From Sporosarcina sp. FSL K6-1508 (GTDB lineage Bacteria > Bacillota > Bacilli > Bacillales_A > Planococcaceae): a stretch of 64,000 nt of DNA. The position numbers and the translations under genes were made by a program. Below, one piece after another: positions 32,017-42,428 of the stretch (positions are counted from its first letter, which is position 1; each line of letters starts with the position of its first letter). Location of the stretch: contig NZ_JBBOXF010000001.1 in NCBI RefSeq assembly GCF_038007465.1, positions 248,001-312,000 on the forward strand, given 5' to 3'. Below the pieces are notes generated by a model, which was given only the letters and a program-made list of their open reading frames with translations, had not been told where the DNA came from and did not search any database.

Positions 32017-35000
32017 TTAACTACTTACAGCGACAAAGCCATTTGCATTATTCGCTGTGGAATTATTGATAACGACAAAGCTACCTTCGCCATGCGCTGT
32101 GAATTCAAGTGTGCCATTTTTATATTTTGCTTTCAGCACACTATTTGAATTCAAATCAAGTACCGCTACTTTGTTATTCTTGATCACTTTGGACTCGTCG
32201 ATTGGAAGAACGATTTCGATTTTTTCGTTGAACTGATTTAACACGAATCGATTATCATCTGTCCCGCCTTCAAGTTTTAATGTGAAGTTTTCTGATACTG
32301 CATCGGCTACTGAAGATGCGTCTGCATTGCCTAATGTAATTGTAACGTTGCCGCCAGCTTCTTGCATCAATTTCTCCACTGACTTCTTCGAGAATAAGAA
32401 TGATGTTGCACCTCTGTTGATGAGTAAATCTTTTTTAGACTTAATCATTGTATTGAGGTTTGTTGAATTGAATTCGATTGCGATTTCTTCTTCATTTGCA
32501 GGGACTGCGATTACGATTTCTTTTGCTTTCTTATCGTTTGCATATGCTTCAATTTCAGATTCGGAAACAAAATACTTCGCTGTTCCCGGTGACACTGGTA
32601 CTTCCGGTGTTACCGCTACTTCGACCATAACCACTATTATTGCCGTGTTGACGCCGTGAGAAACAGTGATTGCTGTTTCGCCAGCTCCGACAGCAATGAT
32701 TTGGCCTTGTTGGACATCGATGACTGCTGGATCAAAACCGCTATATGTTGCGATTTCTGTTACGTCTGTAGGTGTCACTTCACCATTTTTTGTTTCAATC
32801 GATTGAACTGAAATGCGAGAATTTTCCCCTACTGTCAATTCAAGTGTTCCGGGGTTTGCGATCAATTCTGTTGTAATGACAGCCTCCGGTTCGACAATCG
32901 CTGTGACAGTCGTTGTATAGTTCGGATGCGTTACTGTGATGACTGCTTCTCCTGGGCTGACCGCTGTCACTAATCCTTTACTTAAGGTAACGACTTTTGG
33001 GTTCGATGATTTAAAAGTAGTGTTTGCTGTTACGTTTTTCTCTGTAACAGTGCCATCTGCCGTTGTTGTTGTTTCAGTTACCGTTAATTGTTCGGCTGTT
33101 CCTTCTTTAAGTGTGATGCTGTTTTTATCGACCGAATAGGTGATGATGTCTTCCACAACAATCGCTGTGACAGTCGTTGTATAGTTCGGGTGTGTTACTG
33201 TGATGTCTGCTTTACCAGGACTTACTGCTGTCACTAATCCTTTGCTTAATGTAACGACTTTAGGATTCGAGGATTTAAAAGTAGTGTTAGCTGTTACGTT
33301 TTTCTCTGTAACCGTACCGTCTGCTTTTGTTGTTTTTTCTATAATCGTTACTTGTTCAGTTTCGCCTTTTTTGAGTGTGACGCTGTTTTTATCGGCTGAA
33401 TAGGTAATTACGTCACCTTTTACATTGAGGTAGACAAGGATTGGGTCCTGCTCTGGGATCGAGACAAGTACTTGTGTTTTACCTCCTGCAATCGCTGTGA
33501 CGAGACCTTTTTGAACTTTTGCAATTTTGTTGTCGACAACTTTGAATGAAGTTTTTGCCGTGACGTCTTTATTGCTGGATTTGCCTTGTGGCGTCAGCGT
33601 TGTTTCTGTCACTTTCAACTGTACTTGGTCACCGACATTCATTTTCATAGATGTTTTATTCACTTTGTACGTAATGATATCCTGTGGAAGTTTGACTACT
33701 TCGATGTAAACGAAGATGGTTTCCTCGTTTGGAATCATGACACGTACTTGTGTTTGACCTTCTGCGCGTGCTGTTACGAGACCTTTTTTAACTGTAGCAA
33801 CTTTGTTGTTGACTGCATTGTAGCTGCCATTTCCTGTAACGTCTTTTTCAGTGACTGTGCCATCCGGTTTTGTCGTCGTTTGCGTGACGTAAAACTGTTC
33901 TGATTGGCCAACGCCGAGTGTCAGGTTCTTTTTGCTTACTGAATAAGTAACCTGATCTTGCGGTGCTGCTGTCACTTCAAGGTAAATGTAGATATCCTCT
34001 TGACCTGGAATCATGACGCGCGCTTGCGTTTTGCCTGTTGCAAGTGCTGTGATGAGGCCTTTTTGGAATGTTGCAATATTGCTGTTGACAACATCATAGT
34101 CCGCTGTTCCAGTTACGTCTTTTTCAACAACTGAACCATCCGCTTTTGTTGTTTTTTGTGTAACGAAAAGTTGTTCTTGCTGACCGACACCAATTGATAG
34201 ATTTGTTTTACTTACAGAATATGTGACTTGGTCTTGACCTGATGTTGCCGCTACTTCGACAGCAACTGTTGTCGTGAACTCTTTGTAGCTTACTGTGATT
34301 TCTGTTTTACCTGCAGCGACTGCTGTTACTTCGCCATTTTTGACGGTTGCAATTTTTTCATCCGCGGATGTGAATGTCGCTTCTGCTGTTACGTCTTTGT
34401 CTTCTTTTGTACCGTCCGCTTTTGTTGTTGTTTCAGTTACGGTTAGGTTTTCTTTATCGCCTGTTTGTATTGCCAGGTTTTCTTTATCGACAGAAATTTC
34501 GACTACACCAGCTTCTTCGCCGGTCATTTCAACTGTTTTCTGTGCAACATTTCGTGCGATATCTTGTGCAACGATTGTGACAGTACTTTCTCCAGCAAGC
34601 CCTTTTAGTGTAGCCGAGAATGTGCCGTCTTGCTCCAGTTTAATATTATTCTCCGTTTTTTCGCCGTCTTCATTGACCACGATTGCTGTGAGCCCAAGAT
34701 ATGTGTTGATGTCGTATTCTTTGTTGAAATGTTGTTTGACTGTTGATTTGTAATCGATGAATTTATCCTGAATCGTTCCTGTAATCGTGTTTTCTTCAGC
34801 AGTAATTGTTATTTCTGGTGCTGTCGATTTGACGAAGACAGGTTTGATGATTGCGGACATTGTTTTGTACGCATTGTTCATGGAGAACAGTTCTATACCG
34901 TAGACGCCATCTTTCAGCTTGTCTTTTTTGTTCGTTTTCTTATTTGTGTAGGTGCCGTCGAAGACGCCTGTTTTCGCTTGTGGTTTACTGGAATCCCAGA

Positions 35001-38000
35001 AAATATCTCCGATTTCATTCCATTCGTTCGGCTCGTCCGTAAAATGCGCTGGATCAAGAACGATGATGGAAACGGATGAATTTGGTGCTTCTTTGAACTC
35101 GTATGCGAAATTGGCTTTAGATTTCGATGAGATTGCTACGTTATCTAGTCCAAATGTTTTTACATACGGATGGTTGGCTGCAACTGGCTCACTTGGAACC
35201 GGATCTAGCGGTTTTACGTCGATTGGTGTTTCACCAGCGCCGTCACCGAATAATACGTGTTCCGCTGCATTGCCAGCTGCGTCGACGTATTTTACTTTGA
35301 CGCTGTTTTCTTTCGTCAATGTGCCGACATCGAATGTGAATGATCCGTCTTGCTCTAGTTTAATAGGGCCTGATGATTTCACTGTGTCGTTTTCCATTAC
35401 TTCGTAAGTTGCTTTGAGTTTCGTGTTTACGTCGAATCCTAAATCATAGTTTACAAGTTCCGCTTGGTAGTCAATATATTTGTCGATGATTTTACCTGTT
35501 GCCGTTGTGCCTTGAATTTCCCCTTCGATTGTCCCCGCTTTAGATTTCACGACGATTGGACCAACATAGTCGCTGAGAATTGCCGGTTCGCCTGAAACTG
35601 TTTGTCCAGTGAAGTCAATTGTGTAAAGTCCATCAGGAATTGTTGTTTGTGCTGCACCTGAAGTCCAAGGTTTGTAATTCCCTGTAACGTTGAGTGTGTA
35701 TGAACCGGCCGCAAGAGAAGTGCCTGCATGTAAGTAGCCGATATAGCCGTCACCATACTCCCCGTTTTCAGGATCCATGATATCCCATAGTTCGATGTAG
35801 TTTGTTGTAACGTCGCCTGTTAGTTTAAATGACAAAACAGCCGAGTCTTTTATCCCATCGTTATTGAATGAAAGATCTGTTTCAGTGATTGCGAAATCTT
35901 CAAAAGCAGTAGCCGGTGCACCGCCAAAATCCGCTGCAAATGGCAATGAAACTTCAGTGCCTTCGCCGTTAATATGGATATAGCCTAGAAGTTCAGAACC
36001 TGGTCCCGCATTCGCTTTTTTCGAAGCCGTTAATGTAACTGTCAGCAATTGTTCGCCATTCAATGTGAATGATGATTTGTCGACTGTTACTTTTGCATCT
36101 TCGAATGATTTTGTAACATCCACTGTTACATTATAATTTCCGCCGTTACCTTTCATATCTTTTACAAGGATGTCTTTGGTAACGGAAATATTGCCTTCTT
36201 TGATTGATTGAGGACCGAATGTTACGGTTCCTTTAATGTTTTCGACCACTTTACCGCTTGTATCCAGTATTGCCTCGTCCATTGCATATGCAAGGATTGT
36301 CGGATGTGCCGCTGCATAAGGTTGCACACGTCCAGCACCTTGAGACATGACATCGTATTTAGTCGTATCTAGAATTTTTGCACTGTTGGAAAGTGCGACT
36401 TTCACGTCAAAAGCATTCCAACTTGGATTGGCTTGTTTAACTAGTGCTGCAATCCCCGCAATATGCGGTGTTGCCATGGATGTACCTGTTTTACGTGAGA
36501 AAGCTTGGTCATAATTTGCATCTGGAACATCTGCTTTGTACATCGGGATTGTTGACATGATATTTGTTCCGGGTGCACTAACGTCCGGTTTGATGTCAAA
36601 GTTTGGCGTTGACGGTCCACGAGAACTTGAATCGTTGACATCGTCTCCAATTGTTGTTGTTTTATTGAAATTGCCGAATGTTACGGTCCCTTGTCCATCT
36701 TTAAGAGCTGCACGCATTGCATCTCCGTCCGTTTGTGACAAATCGTATGCCGGGATAAATTCAAATGCATCGCCAAGGAATGTTCCTGACGCATTTGGTG
36801 CATTTGAGCCGCCTGCAAAGTTGTGGATAAGAATTGCAATTGCGCCTGCTTCCCTTGCGAAGTCAATTTTGTCGACGAATGCAATGTCTCCGCGTGAAAC
36901 TAGTGCTACTTTCCCTTTCACGTCGAGTCCTGCATAGTCAGTTTTTGTACCCATTCCAGGTACCGCCACTACTTGATAGTCTCCTGACAGTTGCGTCGTT
37001 AAGTCTGTTCCAAAAGTCGTCCCCATCAAGTTGAGCGTTTTTGATAATTGGTAGTTTCCGACTGTTACATTTACATCGCTACTAAAATGTGATTCAGGAT
37101 TCGTTGTGTTCCCAACTGCGATTCCAAGACGAGCCGTCGATGGTGTACCCATCGTTCCACGATTCGGACCAGAGTTTCCTGTCGCGATAACCGAAATCGT
37201 TCCGGCCATCATCGCATTATTAATAGCAAATGATCCTCCGTCTGTTTCAGAGTTTGCTCCCCCACCGAGTGATAGGTTGATGACATCCATCTTTTGTTTA
37301 ACAGATTCTTCAATTGCAGCAATGATACCTGACGTAGATCCGCTTCCATAAGCGCCAAGCACCCGGTAAGCGTAAAGATCTACTTTTGGCGCAATCCCTT
37401 TAACACCGTATGGATTTGCGCCGATTGCAGCAATTGTACCCGCTACGTGCGTACCATGTGATGTGTAGAATGCGCTTCCATTTGCATTAAATTCAGGCGT
37501 TCCCGCAGGTCGTTCCACAGGTGACGTTTCCGATGCATCATTGTCTGCACGGGTTCTTGTATAAGTCGAAGAGTTTGGAATGAAGTTTTTCCCGCCTTTA
37601 TAAATACCGGCAAAATCAGGGTGATCCTTGTCGATACCTGTATCCAGTACAGCGACTTTGATCCCTTGTCCTTGTATCCCTTCAGCCCAAAGCTTTTCGA
37701 TTCCGAGGAATGAAATGCTTGTGTCCATAGCCGCTTCCACCGTTCCAGATGAAACTGGTGCTTCGTAAGCATGCACTTCAGTGTCCGGTTCGATTAATGT
37801 AACCCCTTTAATAGTGAGTAATTCTTCAAGATCTTCAGCATTGACAGTCGCTGAAAAACCATTCAGTACAGTATCATATGCGAATTTCTCGTTGAATTTA
37901 ATATTTTTAACTTGCATCTCTTTTTTCATAGCGGTCTGCTGTGTTTTAACTTTCTTTTTCACAGCAGTTGCTTCAGCCGCAGTAAATGTTCCCCCAGCTA

Positions 38001-38298
38001 GCTCTTTAATCCCCTGTTCAAGTGCAACTGGTTTTTCGGATAAATGAACAATTACGGCTACTTGGTCGTTCCCAGCGGCCCCTTGTAGATCTTGATGTAA
38101 CTCAGGACCTCCTTCTAACAGGTCTAATTGTTCAGCGATAGCCGCTTTCTGTTGCATGATACTTTCGTTTTGGTTATTCGGCTTGAACGGTTTCGCCATT
38201 TCAGTATTTGCAGATACCGAGAACGGCGCCAGCAGCGAGAGAACCATCGCGAAAGCTAAAAATGCGCTAAAAAATTTAGTGAAATTATTGCGCTTCAA
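32017..38298 (-). CDS. Giant subtilisin-like (S8) surface protease with seven Ig-like repeats, about 2093 aa
   Basis: An exported serine protease. A signal peptide is followed by an I9-type propeptide (about 75-180) and the S8 catalytic domain with Asp219 (VAVLDTGID), His281 (HGTHVAG) and Ser607 (GTSMATPHIAG). A PA domain is inserted between His and Ser (about 440-540), as in lactocepin/Vpr-type proteases. Fn3-like domains follow, then seven BIG2-like repeats of about 88 residues (about 1270-1890), each with the pattern ITYSVDKNS...KDVTAxTTF...KGLVTAV, and a last beta domain. No SLH or LPXTG anchor is visible. I prefer the TTG start at 38296-38298 (GGGG 9 nt upstream); the alternative is GTG at 38328, which lacks proper spacing. 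Repeats 5 and 6 are nearly identical in DNA. Confidence 0.93.
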   Translation of the reverse strand: MKRNNFTKFFSAFLAFAMVLSLLAPFSVSANTEMAKPFKPNNQNESIMQQKAAIAEQLDLLEGGPELHQDLQGAAGNDQVAVIVHLSEKPVALEQGIKELAGGTFTAAEATAVKKKVKTQQTAMKKEMQVKNIKFNEKFAYDTVLNGFSATVNAEDLEELLTIKGVTLIEPDTEVHAYEAPVSSGTVEAAMDTSISFLGIEKLWAEGIQGQGIKVAVLDTGIDKDHPDFAGIYKGGKNFIPNSSTYTRTRADNDASETSPVERPAGTPEFNANGSAFYTSHGTHVAGTIAAIGANPYGVKGIAPKVDLYAYRVLGAYGSGSTSGIIAAIEESVKQKMDVINLSLGGGANSETDGGSFAINNAMMAGTISVIATGNSGPNRGTMGTPSTARLGIAVGNTTNPESHFSSDVNVTVGNYQLSKTLNLMGTTFGTDLTTQLSGDYQVVAVPGMGTKTDYAGLDVKGKVALVSRGDIAFVDKIDFAREAGAIAILIHNFAGGSNAPNASGTFLGDAFEFIPAYDLSQTDGDAMRAALKDGQGTVTFGNFNKTTTIGDDVNDSSSRGPSTPNFDIKPDVSAPGTNIMSTIPMYKADVPDANYDQAFSRKTGTSMATPHIAGIAALVKQANPSWNAFDVKVALSNSAKILDTTKYDVMSQGAGRVQPYAAAHPTILAYAMDEAILDTSGKVVENIKGTVTFGPQSIKEGNISVTKDILVKDMKGNGGNYNVTVDVTKSFEDAKVTVDKSSFTLNGEQLLTVTLTASKKANAGPGSELLGYIHINGEGTEVSLPFAADFGGAPATAFEDFAITETDLSFNNDGIKDSAVLSFKLTGDVTTNYIELWDIMDPENGEYGDGYIGYLHAGTSLAAGSYTLNVTGNYKPWTSGAAQTTIPDGLYTIDFTGQTVSGEPAILSDYVGPIVVKSKAGTIEGEIQGTTATGKIIDKYIDYQAELVNYDLGFDVNTKLKATYEVMENDTVKSSGPIKLEQDGSFTFDVGTLTKENSVKVKYVDAAGNAAEHVLFGDGAGETPIDVKPLDPVPSEPVAANHPYVKTFGLDNVAISSKSKANFAYEFKEAPNSSVSIIVLDPAHFTDEPNEWNEIGDIFWDSSKPQAKTGVFDGTYTNKKTNKKDKLKDGVYGIELFSMNNAYKTMSAIIKPVFVKSTAPEITITAEENTITGTIQDKFIDYKSTVKQHFNKEYDINTYLGLTAIVVNEDGEKTENNIKLEQDGTFSATLKGLAGESTVTIVAQDIARNVAQKTVEMTGEEAGVVEISVDKENLAIQTGDKENLTVTETTTKADGTKEDKDVTAEATFTSADEKIATVKNGEVTAVAAGKTEITVSYKEFTTTVAVEVAATSGQDQVTYSVSKTNLSIGVGQQEQLFVTQKTTKADGSVVEKDVTGTADYDVVNSNIATFQKGLITALATGKTQARVMIPGQEDIYIYLEVTAAPQDQVTYSVSKKNLTLGVGQSEQFYVTQTTTKPDGTVTEKDVTGNGSYNAVNNKVATVKKGLVTARAEGQTQVRVMIPNEETIFVYIEVVKLPQDIITYKVNKTSMKMNVGDQVQLKVTETTLTPQGKSSNKDVTAKTSFKVVDNKIAKVQKGLVTAIAGGKTQVLVSIPEQDPILVYLNVKGDVITYSADKNSVTLKKGETEQVTIIEKTTKADGTVTEKNVTANTTFKSSNPKVVTLSKGLVTAVSPGKADITVTHPNYTTTVTAIVVEDIITYSVDKNSITLKEGTAEQLTVTETTTTADGTVTEKNVTANTTFKSSNPKVVTLSKGLVTAVSPGEAVITVTHPNYTTTVTAIVEPEAVITTELIANPGTLELTVGENSRISVQSIETKNGEVTPTDVTEIATYSGFDPAVIDVQQGQIIAVGAGETAITVSHGVNTAIIVVMVEVAVTPEVPVSPGTAKYFVSESEIEAYANDKKAKEIVIAVPANEEEIAIEFNSTNLNTMIKSKKDLLINRGATSFLFSKKSVEKLMQEAGGNVTITLGNADASSVADAVSENFTLKLEGGTDDNRFVLNQFNEKIEIVLPIDESKVIKNNKVAVLDLNSNSVLKAKYKNGTLEFTAHGEGSFVVINNSTANNANGFVAVSS

Positions 38299-38576
38299 AT
38301 CCCATTTCCCCTTTACCCCTTTTTTCACACTCTTTAAAATAGTGCGATACTAGCAAGTTACCACAGGAATTATGGACTTTAAATGATACAAAACGCGCAT
38401 TTTAGTATAAATCTTGCAATATTTACAAAATCGTTCTAAGGGACTCCGCGAGAATTGTAGAATAGTAGTCCAGATGGTTTGTGGATAATGATGGAAATGG
38501 TTCAATGGCCCTAGTGCACAATTTTCCGTGGTTCGAATGTTTTCCCTAGAAGGGGACATAATTCGTCCCAGGGTGG

Positions 38577-39449
38577 AGGGATGCTTTTGGCCAGCCAAAA
38601 GCAGATTGATATGTAGGTGTATTTTAAAGCGGGGGACCGCTCATATATCATGATTGACCGACCATATAACTGGATTAACCGAGCGTATCCATTGCTAGAC
38701 CGCCCCTATCTTCCACGCGACCGACCATATCCGCGGGACAACCGATCATATCCCCCGCGCGACCGATCATAAATTTAATTAGAAGGATGCTTTTGGCCAG
38801 CCAAAAGCGGATTGAAGCCAATTGAATAGAGTTGATATGCAAATGCACTTTTAACCGGAGGACCGCTCATATATCATGATTGATCGACTATATAACTGGG
38901 TTAACCGAGCATATCCATTGCTAGACCGCTCCTATCTTCCACGCAACCGACCATATCCGCGGGACAACCGATCATATCTCCCGCGCGACCGATCATAAAA
39001 TTAATTAGAAGGTAGCTTTTGGCCAGCCAAAAGCGGATTGAAGCCAATTGAGTAGAGTTGATATGCAAATGCACTTTTAACCGGAGGACCGCTCATATAT
39101 CCTGATTGACCGACTATATAACTGGATTAACCGAGCGTATCCATTGCTAGACCGCTCCTATCTTCCACGCGACCGACCATATCCGCGGGACAACCGATCA
39201 TATCTCCCGTGCGACCGATCGTAAATTTAATTAGAAGGTAGCTTTTGGCCAGCCAAAAGCGGATTGAAGCCAATTGAGTAGAGTTGATATGCGGGTGTGC
39301 TTTCAAGCGGGGGACCGCTCATATATCATGATTGACCGACTATATAACTGGGTTAACCGAGCGTATCCATTGCTAGACCGCCCCTATCTTCCACGCGACC
39401 GAGCATATCCGCAGGACAACCGATCATATCCCCCGCGCGACCGATCATA
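38577..39449. repeat. Four tandem copies of a 206-226-bp unit built from 21-bp phased motifs
   Basis: Each unit starts with the hairpin GCTTTTGGCCAGCCAAAAGC (stems at 38583, 38789, 39015 and 39241), followed by about 50 bp of unique sequence. Seven ACCGnnCATAT-type cores then follow at exactly 21-bp steps (the reverse complement of TATGAGCGGT), ending in an A/T-rich link. Copies differ by scattered substitutions. The 38299-39537 gap contains no gene; 38299-38576 holds presumed promoter DNA of the protease. Confidence 0.92.
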
Positions 39450-39490
39450 AAATCGCCCTTCCTACTCTCATAAACCTCCAAACAACAAAC

Positions 39491-39522
39491 AAAAGCCACC
39501 CGATTGAATTCGGGTGGCTTTT
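39491..39522 (-). terminator. Terminator after the YflT-like gene
   Basis: AAAAGCCACCCGA and TCGGGTGGCTTTT are perfect arms around a 6-nt loop, 16 bp beyond the stop codon. Confidence 0.9.
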
Positions 39523-39537
39523 GACTGTTATAAAGTT

Positions 39538-40008
39538 TTAGATGATTGGAGGAAATTGATCAGCGGGACGTTTATAGTCGCCGTCAACGAGGACAAGGAT
39601 TTTTCCTTCGTTGAAATAATCGTTGTAGCGATTCGCTTCTTCTTCGGGGATGCCCATGCCGATCAGTGCTCCGGCAAGGCCGCCGACTCCCGCTCCGGCT
39701 GCTGCGCCAGTAATACCTGCTACGATTGGGCCGGCTGCGATGATAGGTCCAATTCCTGGAATTGCGAGTGCACCGATTCCAGCGAGCACGCCGCCGAGTC
39801 CGCCGAGGATTCCGCCAGTTGCTGCTCCGGTTGCAGCACCATCTGCTGCGTGCGTTCCAGTTTCATCTGCGATAGCATCCACATTTTCTGTATGTTTACT
39901 CATGACTGATATGTCGTCTGACACATATCCTTGTCTTTTTAAATCTTCAATTGCCGCGATTGCTTCAGTTTCGGTATCATAATAGCCAACTACATGTCTA
40001 GTCACCAT
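39538..40008 (-). CDS. YflT/general-stress-17M-like protein with glycine-rich membrane segment, 156 aa
   Basis: An N-terminal general-stress-protein-17M-like domain (about 2-45; VVGYYDTETEAIAAIEDLKR, QGYVSDDISVMSK) is followed by a long Gly/Ala-rich hydrophobic stretch (about 60-125) and a short acidic tail. Such proteins are often sigma-B-controlled stress proteins; no sigma-B promoter was identified here. The start is the ATG at 40006-40008 with AGGAGG 9 nt upstream, rather than an upstream frame. It is transcribed alone. Confidence 0.85.
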   Translation of the reverse strand: MVTRHVVGYYDTETEAIAAIEDLKRQGYVSDDISVMSKHTENVDAIADETGTHAADGAATGAATGGILGGLGGVLAGIGALAIPGIGPIIAAGPIVAGITGAAAGAGVGGLAGALIGMGIPEEEANRYNDYFNEGKILVLVDGDYKRPADQFPPII

Positions 40009-40145
40009 TTCATATCGCCTCCTAGTATTTTTCAATAAGCTGTTTGGCTAGCTAGTATAGAAAATACCCTTTCTATTTTTCCTGAAACCTTTCAATTGCT
40101 TTTTTTCTATTACAGTTTGGTAATGATTGATTGCTAAAACGTCAA

Positions 40146-40168
40146 AAACCCCGCAAATGCGGGGTTCT
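40146..40168 (-). terminator. Terminator after the HlyD-like gene
   Basis: AACCCCGC and GCGGGGTT pair around AAAT; on the minus strand TTTTTGAC follows. Confidence 0.85.
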
Positions 40169-40172
40169 TCCG

Positions 40173-41471
40173 TTACCTTATAAATATATATTTCACGTAA
40201 TTTCTCCAGCCAAAGGCTCTCCATTGTGCCTTTGAAGGAAATTCTGTGGGTATAGACATTAAAACTCTTGGGGCATATGCATATGTCTGAAGTGCAGGTT
40301 CATAGACAACTACATCACCGAGCTGGAGACCTTGTGTCACGACTGCCCGTTTTTTCCAAGTGAATGGTGTTGCGACATCCACTTTCGTTGCACGTCCTGT
40401 ATCATCAATCTTCCACACATATGCATTTTCTTTGTATAAATCATGGAGCCACTTTTCTTTTACTGAAATGGCATCCTGTGCTTCATTGACAATCACGACT
40501 GCATTGACATTCGTTCCGTATGGTACCGATTGTACGGCTGTATCTGTCAAAATCCGGACTTCATAATAGGAAAGTGGATTCTTTACGGTATCGTCGTCGA
40601 GTGCTTTATATGCATTCAGCCAACTATTACCATTTGAAGCAGGTGCTTGGGAAACTGAAAGGACAGTTCCTTCCACTGCATTTTCAATGCCATCCCCTTG
40701 GATTAAGACAACATCGCCACTTTCAATTTGTTGCCATTCATCATTTTTCGCATAAGTGACAATTACCTTCTGAGAACTAAAAATATCTACCGACAATTGT
40801 GAGCCGGTCCGAGTTACTTTCGAAACCACACCATCGACCGGACTGACAAGGGCGGGTCTTCCCGGGTCTTGCGCCAATTGTGCTTCCACAACTGTTAGTT
40901 GACGTTCGACTTCTGCAAGATCCTGTTCAGCTGCGGCGATGGCCTGGGCAAATGATCCATCCTGCTTCACATCTACCTGGACATCGACATTCAGCCCCAC
41001 TTCTACATCTGAGTCTTCATTTTTCGATACTCCATCTTTACGATTTACATTTGAAGAACTATCCGACTTTGCTTTTTCGCGTTCGGATTCGAGACCTGCT
41101 ATCATGCTTTGAACGGCAGATGTCTGTTGGTGAAGTGCGTCAAGTTCAGCTTCCCATACCGCGCGCTGTCCATCTGCACGTTCCGTTTGTAAAATGGCGA
41201 TTTCGTCCCCGACAGTAACAAGGTCGCCTTCTTTAACTAGCCATGAATCTACCGTATCGTCATTTCCTACATAAATGGTATAGGTTTCTTCTGGTGCTAT
41301 TAAACCTTCTTTTGCAAGTTCTTGCTGTTGATCACTGCTTGTCATACGCTCGTAGCGTTCAACATATACTGATTTTGTAATGACACTTTTATCGGAGAAA
41401 AGCAGATAGAAATTTACTGCAAGGAATGTGCTGATTGCGATGGCGACAGCAATGTTCATCACTTTATTCAT
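40173..41471 (-). CDS. HlyD/YknX-like membrane-fusion protein, 432 aa
   Basis: A periplasmic-adaptor-type protein of a Gram-positive exporter. One N-terminal membrane anchor (about 6-26) is followed by a biotinyl/lipoyl-like half (WLVKEGDLVTVGDEIAIL), a long coiled-coil hairpin (about 100-205) with a charged insert, the second lipoyl half (PALVSPVDGVVSKV) and beta-barrel domains. Its ATG overlaps the 3' end of the Yip1-type gene by 8 nt, so they are co-translated. In B. subtilis the pair YknW-YknX works with the ABC proteins YknYZ; no ABC genes follow here. The partner is therefore encoded elsewhere or the pair acts alone. Confidence 0.75.
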   Translation of the reverse strand: MNKVMNIAVAIAISTFLAVNFYLLFSDKSVITKSVYVERYERMTSSDQQQELAKEGLIAPEETYTIYVGNDDTVDSWLVKEGDLVTVGDEIAILQTERADGQRAVWEAELDALHQQTSAVQSMIAGLESEREKAKSDSSSNVNRKDGVSKNEDSDVEVGLNVDVQVDVKQDGSFAQAIAAAEQDLAEVERQLTVVEAQLAQDPGRPALVSPVDGVVSKVTRTGSQLSVDIFSSQKVIVTYAKNDEWQQIESGDVVLIQGDGIENAVEGTVLSVSQAPASNGNSWLNAYKALDDDTVKNPLSYYEVRILTDTAVQSVPYGTNVNAVVIVNEAQDAISVKEKWLHDLYKENAYVWKIDDTGRATKVDVATPFTWKKRAVVTQGLQLGDVVVYEPALQTYAYAPRVLMSIPTEFPSKAQWRAFGWRNYVKYIFIR

Positions 41472-42159
41472 TGCCGGTACCCCCTTCTACAAAGGAATGG
41501 AACAAGCTTTCCAGTGGAATGAATCCGACAGCGGCTACAATGAGCGCCATTGCTACGTGGATTCCTATAAGTATCCAGATAAGTCCTTTTCGTTCGGTAT
41601 TGCCAGTAAATGTTCTGATAAACCGCGATTGAAGTGCAATGATAAGTACAGTTGTCACTGTCAATTGATTGAGGAACAAGATTATGTACCAGGAATCAAG
41701 AAATGTCATTGCAAGCGGGCCAAATGATAGGAATGACACACTTGTTGTTGCACCTTTCATCATAAAGACGAGAAGGACAACTGTTTTTTCAAGCAATAGA
41801 ATACCTGTCACAAGTAGTTGCAATGGCAGCAACTTTTTAAAAGGGATTGCTGTCAAAAGGCTTAGTATATATGCAAAACCAAAGAAATGAAATGCCATAT
41901 AAATAAGTGACCATAAGAGCGAACTGACCAATGATACATAGCGGGCAATTGTATAATCCGTTGTTGTCATCGTCGAAAGCAGGGCCGTGATTGACTCTGT
42001 ATTCATTCCCCATATATCGCGAATGGCGAATAGGAGAACACCTAAAAGAGATACGAATAAGATACGCTTTTTGAAGCCGCGCATCGAAGAATTTTCAAGT
42101 TGGTCCGCCAACTGATGCGGATTCGTCAAGAAGCGCCAAAATTTAAAGTCAAAAAACAT
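41464..42159 (-). CDS. Yip1/YknW-like integral membrane protein, 231 aa
   Basis: Five predicted membrane helices (about 32-50, 70-95, 105-135, 150-175, 195-220) after a polar N-terminus (FKFWRFLTNPHQLADQL). The layout and size resemble Yip1-domain proteins such as YknW, which assist assembly of the YknXYZ exporter. It starts at ATG 42159 with AAAGGG upstream. It overlaps the following HlyD-like gene, supporting a joint role. The assignment is by topology and context, not by a strong motif. Confidence 0.65.
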   Translation of the reverse strand: MFFDFKFWRFLTNPHQLADQLENSSMRGFKKRILFVSLLGVLLFAIRDIWGMNTESITALLSTMTTTDYTIARYVSLVSSLLWSLIYMAFHFFGFAYILSLLTAIPFKKLLPLQLLVTGILLLEKTVVLLVFMMKGATTSVSFLSFGPLAMTFLDSWYIILFLNQLTVTTVLIIALQSRFIRTFTGNTERKGLIWILIGIHVAMALIVAAVGFIPLESLFHSFVEGGTGNE

Positions 42160-42428
42160 AACGGTAATCCCTTTCTGCTAACTATTGCTGAATTTGATAA
42201 AGTCATCTTAACCTCTATCATTACTTTAGCAAAAACTGAGAGATTTGCAATGTTTGAGGGGCAGGAAGCAACGAACTATTTTCCGAATTTCCTAATAAGA
42301 AACAATAGAAACGTATAATACGGGTTTAAAAAGCGGTCTTATTGTCCATCCTTATTAAAAATGACCGATTCATAAGGGAAATAAATTCCCGCTTATTTCC
42401 CGGGAAATCGACAAAGGGGCAGATTACT

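Noticed and set aside
42160..42428. Riboswitch or leader RNA upstream of the 33-aa gene
   Set aside because: No conserved riboswitch core or extended pairing could be recognised.
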